Under the pieces are notes generated by a model. The model did not search any database. It was not told the DNA's origin and worked only from the letters and a program-made list of their open reading frames with translations. A stretch of DNA of 64,000 bases from NCBI GenBank assembly GCA_019918135.1, contig WBZZ01001088.1, forward strand, positions 371,501 to 435,500. Direction: 5' to 3'. The position numbers were made by a program, and so were the translations under genes. This document shows, one piece after another, positions 56,652 through 64,000 of this stretch. Every line of letters begins with the position of its first letter. Position 1 is the stretch's first letter. This DNA comes from Paulinella micropora. Its lineage: Eukaryota > Cercozoa > Imbricatea > Euglyphida > Paulinellidae.

Positions 56652-58745
56652 ATGGACAAGTTCAGGGTGTGGGCGCTGGGCTTCCTGGCTGAATACTGGC
56701 GGCTGCAATGCCTGTACGTGCAGCCCCTCCGACGTGTGCTCGAGGGCGAGCAACGCGACGGTGGCAGTATTGTTTTTTCTATCTACGAGTCCTTGCTAGC
56801 CTCGCTGCACGCCGTTGCTAGCACTATGCTGACCCAGGGCGCGCTCACGCCCGAAGAGATCGCGCAGGTAATCCAACGTGAAATCATCCCGCGCCTAGAC
56901 TCTTTTACCCGCTGGCACGCGGGCACTGACAGACATCTGACGTGCATCAAGACCGCCATTACCGCCTCCAGCCGGGGCAAGGCCTGGCTGCGGGCCGTCA
57001 GGACCCTGGTGTACAGCCAGGACCTGGCCGCCGTTCTGAGCTACCCGTACGCACAGCTGCTGGCGTTGTGGAACCTCCGGGAGACACTGCCTGACGAGAA
57101 CGCCCTGCGCGTGTCGCTCGCGTCCGCGAAGCGTCTGGCAGAGAAGGGCTTGTTCGACCACATCTACGGCCAGCTGGCACAGTTCCTATAGCTGTCCAAC
57201 CAGCAGCAATACCCGAGCGGTTTTGGCCTGTTGTTCTTTAGTTTGTGCAAGCCGGGCAGGCGCCACGGCGTGTCCTACCAGGCAGCGCGCGCTTTCATCT
57301 ACCCGGACTGCCTCATCTTTTGTTCTGCCGGTGCTTCGGAATCCCAGGTCAGAGCCCTGCCGACCATCTCGCCGTTACACCCCATAGACGGCGAGGCGGA
57401 CCCCCCCGCCAATGCCAGGCCGCTCGCGGTGGGCACTAGGCTAATGCTGCACCAACGGAACTTGCGTTTCGTGACCCCTCCCGAACAAGCGCCCGAGCGC
57501 CAGCCCGAGCTCAGGCTGAAACATCTGGGACAGTATGACGAAGGGCAGGGCTCGGACTTGCTGCTGCACGTGCCGCCGGGGTCCTGCAAGAGCTGGGTGG
57601 CCCTGCTGCGCGCTACGGGGGTGTATGACTTGGACGGTAAGCAGAGCCTGCCCTTGGCGCAGGCGATTCGTGGCTCAGGTGATACTCTGGACGCGTCGCC
57701 GACCCCCTCGCCGATCTCTACCCCCAACCGAAATTCTTGGGACACCAGCTTGTCGGGCACGACCGAGCCGCTACCCATTCACGACAACCCCGACCGGCCG
57801 CCCGCGGAAGAACCCCCCGTGGTCAGGCCCCCCCCGTCCGTGAGGGCGCCACGCCACCTGGCTCCCGAGCCGGCCCCGGACACGACCCACACCCTGCAGC
57901 CGCCGCCCGTACCTCCATCACTAGCAGAGAAACCGACCGCGAGCTCGTCTGCCCAGGAACCCCCTGCCAGAGCCGTGCCGTTGGCGCCGCCCCTACCGCC
58001 CAGAAAAGCCCCGCCCCCGCGGAGCGTTGCTCTCCATCCAACTCCAGACACGATCAAGGCCCGGCGGTTGCCCCCCTTGCCTAAATCACAATCAGTGGAG
58101 GTGGGCGCGGGTTCGTTGAGCACGGCCGTCCCCGTGTGGCCTCGCAAGCTGCCGCTACCGCCCAGGGCCCACGGCTCGGACGTGGAGCATGGCCTGCTGC
58201 CGCCGAACAGGCGGCCGCCTCCTCTAGATCTCAAGGCCGTGCAGAAGCCACACCCGCCAACCCCCAACACAGCGCCGCCCCGCCCCCCGCTGGACAGACT
58301 AGGCGTGGTTTATTTACCAGAGGGAGAACCGCCTGCGCTAGAAGACGACGTGACCGACGAAGGGTTTGCTGTCGAGATCCCGCCATCACGTTTCCATACC
58401 AGGGTCGCCTCAGCACCTCCCGTGCTTACTAGGCACAGGAGCGCCACGTGGTACGGTACGCCCTGCATACCTAACTTGGTCAACCGGGTGGAAGCTAAGA
58501 GCGAGCCAGGCTCGCCCAGGCACGGCCTGCCCTTTGGCGCAGAAGACCTGCAGCACCAACTTTTGGAGCTACAGAAAACTCCTACGCTGCCCCACAAAAG
58601 CCCGGACTTGGAGTCCTCTGGCTCGTTGTTAGGCAGGCTAAGTTCGCGTCGCATAGTGCTGACGCCTTGCTCGGACGATTCGCCCAGCGATGATACGGGT
58701 TCGTTAAATGACAGTTTCGTAGACAAGGACAGCAACGAACAATAA
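56652..58745 (+). CDS. Candidate DH-PH Rho exchange factor with proline-rich tail, spliced (join 56652..57181, 57242..58745)
   Basis: Spliced product 677 aa. Exon 1 (56652-57181) resembles a DH (RhoGEF) domain: LAEYWRLQCLYVQPL (CR1-like), IVFSIYESLLASLHAV, and QDLAAVLSYPYAQLLALWNL, matching the CR3 'L-x-x-L-I-P-x-Q-R-x-x-x-Y-x-x-L-L' pattern. Exon 2 begins with PH-like strands (GRRHGVSYQAARAFIYPDCLIF) and ends that domain with SWVALLRATGVY. Then comes a long Pro-rich region with SH3-type motifs (PPLPPRK, LPLPPRA) and an acidic tail. DH-PH proteins activate Rho GTPases to remodel actin. The splice removes a 60-nt intron ending ttctttag; unspliced, exon 1 stops at 57191 and exon 2 has no ATG until 57444. 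The DH call rests on motif order, not on a search. Confidence 0.55.
57182..57241 (+). other. Proposed 60-nt intron joining DH and PH exons
   Basis: Donor gttcct, acceptor gttctttag with a T-rich tract. It removes the TAG at 57189 and keeps frame (H split 2+1). Confidence 0.5.
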
Positions 58746-59026
58746 AAAACAAGAACTAACACTGGCGGCAAAGACCTTACCAAAAAAAAGGGGGGGGGGG
58801 GATAAGACCGGCCGGTTGACTACCAAGCTAGTACGGCCTGAAACTTTAAAAAAAAAGAAGAGTAGCAGCGCCTTTTAATCAGACCACTTTTTTTTTTGGA
58901 GGGGAGAGGTTTGGAGAAAGAGGGCAGGAAATCTGTCTGGGTAAGCGGAAGGTTTTGGATAAGCGAGAGAAAAAAAAAATCCAACAATTCTTGAGGAGTG
59001 TAACCAAAGAGGTTTTTGTAGTCTTT
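58746..59026. other. Intergenic region between convergent genes
   Basis: G10 and A8-A10 tracts. No gene supported. Confidence 0.6.
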
Positions 59027-59547
59027 TCAGGGGTTTGGCACCATCCTCTGCATCGACATCTTCTCTTCGAATTCAGCAAAGCGCCAGTGTTTGTGCAGCA
59101 ACGTGTGCTGTTTCTGTAAGATGGCTAATCTCTTGCTCTTCTCGAAGATAGAGCGTAGATAGTCCTCGGCCGCAATCATGAGTGCGTACAGAGCTGACTT
59201 GTTATATCTCTCGACCTTGCCCCCGATCTGCATGACTTGTTTGTACAGGCGCCGGCGGAACGGTGCCCGTCGGAGCGCGAAATGGTTCAGGCTGAACTTT
59301 TGGGCCCTGTTGCACTCCGCGTTCAGCAGGCGGTAGCGCTTGATCACTCTCTTGGGGCGTTCGCTGCGCTCTTCCTCTGCTTGCTTCTTCTTTTTTTGTT
59401 TCTTGCCACTCTTCTTGTCGCTCTTCTTCTTTTTGGTGTGGCTGTGTTGCTTTTGTTTCTTCTTGCTCGAGTCGACAGCCTTCTGGGGGCCTCGCGCACC
59501 TTCTTGCGCCCACTCTTGCTCTCCTGTGCGTGTTTCGTACGAGCCAT
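59027..59547 (-). CDS. Histone H3 homologue requiring a -1 frame change
   Basis: The start codon at 59547 gives MARTK, the canonical H3 N-terminus, followed by a Lys/Arg-rich tail. The histone fold is in the -1 frame, ending at 59027: RRAPFRRRLYKQV aligns with H3 'RKLPFQRLVREI', then SALYALMIAAEDYLRSIFE with 'SAVMALQEASEAYLVGLFE', then KQHTLLHKHWRFAE in the alpha-3 position, without gaps. The -1 frame has no stop back past the start, so any shift in the purine-rich tail works. Options: -1 ribosomal slippage at aacaaaaaaag (about 59390-59400), a missing base in that A7 run, or a purine-rich intron (for example 137 nt, agtggg...gcag). Not canonical H3: the tail and loops diverge strongly. Would package viral DNA or act on host chromatin. 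Confidence 0.75.
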
Positions 59548-60467
59548 CTTGCTTTGTGACTAGCGGCTGGTGGTTTTATGCTATTCAGAGCTAAGCTCTC
59601 CCCAGCACAAGGGAGACTGCTTTTCGCGGGAGTCTGGGGTCCTCGCGTCCCCCCCCCCCTCCTCTGGACCTGGCTTGCTTGGCACACATTTCCCTCCCTC
59701 TTCCCACTCGCCCCGCTCCCCTTTGGGCCGCGCGGCCCCCCCCCCTTTTTTTCGTTTTCCGTCCTTTTCTCTGCCCGTCTTTTTTTTGGGGGGGGGGCCG
59801 CTGTGTTATGGACAAAGGGGAGAGAGGAAGGGAGGGGGAGAGAAAAAAAAAGACAGAGAGCCAGAGGTTGGCAAAAGGAAAATAGGACGGGAGGGAAAAA
59901 AGGGAGGGCTGAAAAAAAAAGTTGTGTTGGGCTGGTGAGGATTGCTCGGGACTAGTTTTTATCGCAGACAAAAAAAAAGCGAGGAGGGAGCGAACAACAA
60001 AAAAATTTCGGGCAGAAAAGTGCGGGAGGGAAGAGAAAGAGAGAGGAGGGACCGGATTGTTTCGCACACTGGCTTTTTTTGGGGGGAGAGGAGATTAGTC
60101 CGGCTTGGTTGGGAAGGGAGGAAAGCCAGAGAACCTAGACCGAACCAAAAAGAAAACTTAAAAAAAGAACCTACCAAGAACAACAACCTAGTCTTCCCTG
60201 TCTCAGCTTTGTTCTTCTCCCTGCCCCCTTTTTTTTCCGTCTCTAACTAGTAGTGGACGGTGTTGTTCCTCTCCTTTTGCCTACATCTCTCCCTCCCTCC
60301 TTTTCTCTTCTACACATTACCCAAAAAAAAGCCTCTTCTTGCCTGCTCACTTCCCGCTCCCTACCGTCTGTCCCTTTTTTTTATTACCGTGTGTTGCACA
60401 AGAAAAAAAAAGGAGCGGGGAGAGGGGGGGAAAGGAAAGTTAGTCTGGGTCGTGCTGTTCAGAGTCA
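59548..60467. other. Divergent intergenic region
   Basis: Mosaic of C9, G9, A8-A9 and T8 tracts with purine-rich blocks (59815-59910). Expected to carry promoters for H3 and the protease gene; no clear motif and no gene supported. Confidence 0.6.
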
Positions 60468-61507
60468 ATGCAGCAGGCCGACATCCCTGCGAAGAACAGG
60501 CTGCGGGGCCGGCAGCGTGATCCCTCGCGGTGTGTGTTTTTTGGCGCCGAACCACCCGTCCCATTAGACGCCGCCGGCTCGGTCTGGGTCTTTGAACACT
60601 GCCTGTACGAAAACGCGCTCAGGCATGAGATTTTAGAAGAAAAGCGCCACCATGGACACCCCGAGGCACGCGAGCACTACAGCCTGCAACTTTCGGACCA
60701 GGAGCTGGCCATCATTGCCGAGGCCATGATAGGCAGGCCCTGTTTTTACGAACACCTGGATAACTCACACGACCCCCTGCTCGCTAACAGCGAAAAGATC
60801 CAGAGCTGGGGCTACGTGGCCGCTACGAGGTATGACCCGCAGGCGAGATCACTGTTCATGTACACTTATCCGTACGACAATGAGGAGGGGCTGACAAGCG
60901 TGCAGCGCCTGCGTGACCCCGACGGTCCTAAGGGCGCTAGTATCCAGCACGTGCGCAACATAGTTACTAACCAGGCCTGGGTACTAGAGAATTCGTACTG
61001 CAAGCGGGGGGCCCGCCCGGGCACGTACTTTATGGGCGAGTGCGCGCTCCCCGCCGAGAACTGTTTCGTGTACATGGAACCGGTCACCACTAGCTGGGAC
61101 ATCAATCTGCCCCACCAGACCGCGGACCTGAGCCGCCTGGCTTATAAAGAAAATTACCTAAACCGTGCCTCGCACGCCGCGGGCGGGGGCTGGGACAACC
61201 TCCTGATCGCTTTCAATCCCGCCCGCCAGCCTTGGGGCGTTTTGTGCGCACCGCCGCTACCCACGGGAAACAAGGTGGGGGGGGAAAGGTGGCAAAAAGA
61301 AATGCACGGCGTTCGGGGGGAGGGGTTATTAGTCAGGCTTGCACTCCCGCCCCGCCCCGCTCATTTCAGGGCCTCACGAGCCACAGGAAGGGGCCCGCGG
61401 AATTCGGAATCTCTTTGGAAATCTATACCCAAACAAGCGCTGGACTTGCTAGCCATAAAAACTTATTCCTTACACAGCAACCGGCTAGTAATGGAAACCA
61501 CCGCTGA
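60468..61507 (+). CDS. Candidate capsid maturation protease (assemblin/prohead-protease-like), spliced form
   Basis: Join 60468..61274, 61370..61507 gives 314 aa. Core features match the herpes assemblin and phage prohead protease pattern: H96 in FYEHLDN, a hydrophobic core (WGYVAATRYDPQARSLFMYT), S158 in KGASIQHV, and E174 in LENSYCKRGARPGTYF, close to the prohead-protease 'EISL-KGA-x-P-GT' strand. I infer H96-S158-E174 as the triad; residues are by pattern only. A 95-nt intron (donor gtgggg, acceptor catttcag) moves to a short C-terminal exon. Unspliced, the frame stays open to 62297 and fuses protease to the scaffold-like protein (609 aa). Capsid proteases of this type process scaffold during capsid maturation. 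Confidence 0.5.
61275..61369 (+). other. Optional 95-nt intron in the protease gene
   Basis: GT..AG with acceptor gctcatttcag. It is not a multiple of 3 and contains no stop in the upstream frame, so retention yields a protease-scaffold fusion and removal a separate protease. The donor is weak, so retention could be the default. Confidence 0.4.
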
Positions 61508-62297
61508 AACCAGGCAGACTACTACTACCGCGCAACCCCCACAAGTGGTCATCGAGCAGGCGGCAGCTCCCGTGGAACCGCGCTCTGTAGACAACACAGA
61601 GCTAGCACAACTCGACGGCAAGCAACCCCTGCCACAGTTGATTGCGGCGGCCTCGCAGCAGATCGCGCGCATTGCCGACGAGAGTCAGCGAACCAAGGTA
61701 ACTGGAGCAGTGCAGTGCCTGGTGGATTCTATGTGTAGTGAGATAGCCGGACTAAAAGACGCGCAGCGAGAACGTATTGCACGTTGCGCCGAGGAAGCCT
61801 CGAATGACATGGCCAACTTTTACGGGCTGTTTCTGAACGAGGATCAGCGCAAGGCCATGAACGCCGAAAAGCAGGCGTGGGCTAGCTCGGCTATGTCCGA
61901 GAGTGAATCGGGCTTCCATCGCAAGTGGGTTAACGCCGCGCTAGCGTCCTTTACGCACACCGCCGCCAGCGCGGGCGTAGACGTAAGACAAGGTGGTTGG
62001 GACAGTGTTAGGCGCGCGCTGGCCTCCAAGCCGCTGCCGGCGCAGACGGCGCCGGCCAAGTCAGAGCTGCAGCAGAAGCTCGTTTCGGCAGAGCGCCACG
62101 CGGCCGCTTCTCTCGCCAGTGCGGCCCCTGAAGTTTTGCACAAGAGAGCCCGCAGTGAGTTCGAGGCACCGGCGGCTCAGCCGGCCGTGGATGATCACCC
62201 GTTCGGCAAGTACTTTATCGGAGAAAACACACTGCAGCTACGCATGCCGGAGGGTCATTGGAAATCTATGCGGGGGAGAACTGAACGGTCCGGCTGA
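61491..62297 (+). CDS. Candidate capsid scaffold protein (internal start in the protease frame)
   Basis: 268 aa from ATG 61491, in the same frame as 60468 and overlapping the last 17 nt of the spliced protease. Highly helical, Ala/Glu/Gln-rich: ESQRTKVTGAVQCLVDSM, LKDAQRERIARCAEEASN, and KSELQQKLVSAERHAAASL. Pro-Gln-rich N-terminus; C-terminal HKRARSEFEAP then a conserved-looking tail. The layout (protease frame with a nested in-frame scaffold) is that of herpes UL26/UL26.5 by organisation, not by sequence. Scaffold proteins guide capsid assembly and are cleaved by the protease. Function inferred from position and composition. Confidence 0.5.
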   Translation: METTAETRQTTTTAQPPQVVIEQAAAPVEPRSVDNTELAQLDGKQPLPQLIAAASQQIARIADESQRTKVTGAVQCLVDSMCSEIAGLKDAQRERIARCAEEASNDMANFYGLFLNEDQRKAMNAEKQAWASSAMSESESGFHRKWVNAALASFTHTAASAGVDVRQGGWDSVRRALASKPLPAQTAPAKSELQQKLVSAERHAAASLASAAPEVLHKRARSEFEAPAAQPAVDDHPFGKYFIGENTLQLRMPEGHWKSMRGRTERSG

Positions 62298-62734
62298 AAG
62301 AGCAGAAGGCAAACTCCAAAAGAATCCTTTGGACAGAAAGCGTACTAAAAAAGATTTGCTCGGCGGCTTTGGTGGGAGGGTGAGAGAATTTCTCTCTTGT
62401 ACTAGACATTTGGTTATCTGCAAGTCCTCTACTGCCTCCTGGTGAGCGGCCATCTCCTCTCCAGCCTTCTTCTTTAGCTGGTGCGGTTTGCCGTGGATAA
62501 GGCCAGTGTTTTTTTTTAGTCTGATGACAGTTTGTTGTGTTTAAAAGTTGAGCTAAAGCAGACCAAAAAAATACACGAGATCCTTTGCTCAAAACTTATC
62601 AAAATTCTCTCCGGTACGACGGTAAGTCGTGTGCAGGTTTGAACAATTTAATACGATGAACTTTTTCTTGTCAAGAATTGTACCTTGTGGTGCTCGGCTT
62701 TAGCTAACAAAAACAAAGCAGATAATCCAAGATA
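62298..62734. other. Intergenic region, no gene recognised
   Basis: Short frames on both strands lack coding character. T10 tract at about 62510. Confidence 0.5.
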
Positions 62735-63135
62735 ATGCACACACAAGAAACAATACGCACACAAGAAACAATACGCACACAAGAAACAATACGCACACAA
62801 GAAACAATACACACACAAGAAACAATACACACACACCATACACACACAATACACACACATACAACACACACAATACACACACAATACACACACATACAAC
62901 ACACACAATACACACACAATACACACACATACAACACACACAATACACACACAATACACACACATACAACACACACAATACACACACATACAACACACAC
63001 ATACAATACACACATACAATACACACACACCATACACACACACACCATACACACACACCATACACACACACACCATACACACACACCATACACACACACA
63101 CCATACACACACACCATACACACAAAAAACAATAC
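62735..63135. repeat. CA-rich microsatellite block
   Basis: First about five ~20-bp units with caagaaacaatacgcacaca (62740-62830), then (CACACAATA)n/(CATACAACA)n and (CACACACCATA)n units to about 63120. The long open frames on both strands are products of the repeat. Confidence 0.95.
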
Positions 63136-63180
63136 ACAAACAGAAATATATACAAGAAGAATATTCCTAGGATATAGTAC

Positions 63181-63403
63181 CATTGGGCAAACGCAATGTT
63201 GGCGACATTGTACACCATTGGGCAAACGCAATGTTGGCGACATTGTACACCATTGGGCAAACGCAATGTTGGCGACATTGTACACCATTGGGCAAACGCA
63301 ATGTTGGCGACATTGTACACCATTGGGCAAACGCAATGTTGGCGACATTGTACACCATTGGGCAAACGCAATGTTGGCGACATTGTACACCATTGGGCAA
63401 ACA
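63181..63403. repeat. Six 35-bp iterons with dyad core
   Basis: Identical 35-bp units start at 63181, 63216, 63251, 63286, 63321 and 63356, with a partial seventh at 63391. Each contains caatgt-tggcg-acattg, an interrupted palindrome. Direct repeats with no spacers, so not CRISPR. Such iterons often bind a replication or partition protein. Confidence 0.95.
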
Positions 63404-63752
63404 CAATAACCTCATGACTGCTTTTCCGTTCCCATTGGTTACGGAAGTATGTTGTCCTCCTTCAGGAAAATGGAAATTTTGGTGGTTGTTTAGCAAGGCT
63501 TGGGCGCCAAAAATATTTTTTAGAGGGAGGGGGGCCGGTGTTTTTTTTCAGTTTCTACAAATTCTTTTTCTGACAAGCGACAGAACCAAGAAATCTCTGG
63601 TACGCACGTATTTGTTTTTTCCCCCGAGTGCAAGCTACATAAGTTACGCAGGTGTATGTACTTCACCCATCGAAAGAACGTATACGGGTTGCGGTTTTTT
63701 TCGAGGGGGGAAGGGAGATGTGTGTACCTACCCTAAGAAATACGTGCGGTTG

Positions 63753-63935
63753 GTGTGTATTCCCTCGGGGTGCGTGTGTAAACCTTTGGGGTCCGTGTGT
63801 ATTCCCTCGGGGTGCGTGTGTAAACCTTTGGGGTCCGTGTGTATTCCCTCGGGGTGCGTGTGTAAACCTTTGGGGTCCGTGTGTATTCCCCTGCGGTACC
63901 TGTGTAAACCCTCGGGGTTCGTGTGTATGAACTCG
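63753..63935. repeat. 42-bp tandem repeat
   Basis: Units starting gtgtgtattccctcggggtg at 63753, 63795 and 63837, with a diverged copy at 63879 and a partial at 63921. Each unit pairs a 'ctcggggtgcgtgtgta' half with 'aacctttggggtccgtgtgt'. An aataaa lies at about 63963. Confidence 0.9.
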
Positions 63936-64000
63936 TACAGTGTGTGTGTGCACACGCAATGAAAATAAATAGCTTTGTACGTACCTCATTTGGTGTTCCG

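Noticed and set aside
63181-63403. Possible CRISPR array
   Set aside because: The units are contiguous direct repeats with no unique spacers, and no cas genes are present.
62700-63409. Long open frames (up to 234 aa) on both strands
   Set aside because: All are translations of CA-rich and 35-bp repeats without coding character.
63652-63989. Repetitive Cys-rich (plus) or His/Pro-rich (minus) small proteins
   Set aside because: Both come from the 42-bp tandem repeat; no leader or other domain supports expression.
1-64000. tRNA or rRNA genes
   Set aside because: No cloverleaf or rRNA-like conserved stretches noticed on either strand by reading; a tRNA scan was not possible.

Overview
The window looks like part of a large, nuclear-replicating eukaryotic DNA virus, either free, episomal or endogenised in a protist. 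The best fit is a mirusvirus (Mirusviricota), a lineage with a herpesvirus-type HK97 capsid. I reach this from the reading frames alone, with no database search. Coding parts are GC-rich and closely packed on both strands. Gaps are packed with A8-10/T8-10 and G/C homopolymers, foldback hairpins and microsatellites. Several genes read correctly only after removal of short GT..AG introns of 60-207 nt. Evidence for the assignment: a truncated candidate HK97-fold major capsid protein at the left edge; a candidate prohead/assemblin-like capsid protease reading into a scaffold-like protein near the right end; a histone H3 homologue; an RPB5 RNA polymerase subunit; and a PD-(D/E)XK nuclease. No tRNA, rRNA or double-jelly-roll capsid gene was seen.

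Layout. 1-4.7 kb: capsid protein, a small zinc/membrane protein, and RPB5 with an added N-terminal zinc-binding segment. 5.3-23.2 kb: an accessory block with seven F-box/leucine-rich-repeat (LRR) proteins, interrupted by the spliced nuclease and three small unknown genes. 23.8-35.7 kb: a 1132-aa SAM-like/Sel1-repeat protein, a paralogous pair of unknown proteins with CxxC tails, a BTB/Skp1-like protein, and two small spliced genes (one a membrane protein, one LRR). 35.9-56 kb: two giant type I membrane glycoproteins (2983 and 1663 aa) flanking a protein kinase and a 1180-aa protein built on 45-aa CxxC repeats. 56.6-62.3 kb: a spliced gene that reads as a DH-PH Rho exchange factor with a proline-rich tail, the histone H3 gene (needs a frame change), and the protease/scaffold locus. 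62.3-64 kb: no convincing gene, but CA-rich microsatellites, six 35-bp iterons with a dyad core, and a 42-bp tandem repeat.

How the genes may work together (inference). Capsid protein, protease and scaffold form the assembly module. The two glycoproteins are candidate envelope or surface proteins. H3, RPB5, the nuclease and repeated short basic nuclear-localisation-like motifs point to a nuclear phase. F-box/LRR proteins plus a BTB/Skp1-like protein suggest redirection of host cullin-RING ubiquitin ligases. The kinase, DH-PH protein and Sel1 protein would act on host signalling and the cytoskeleton.
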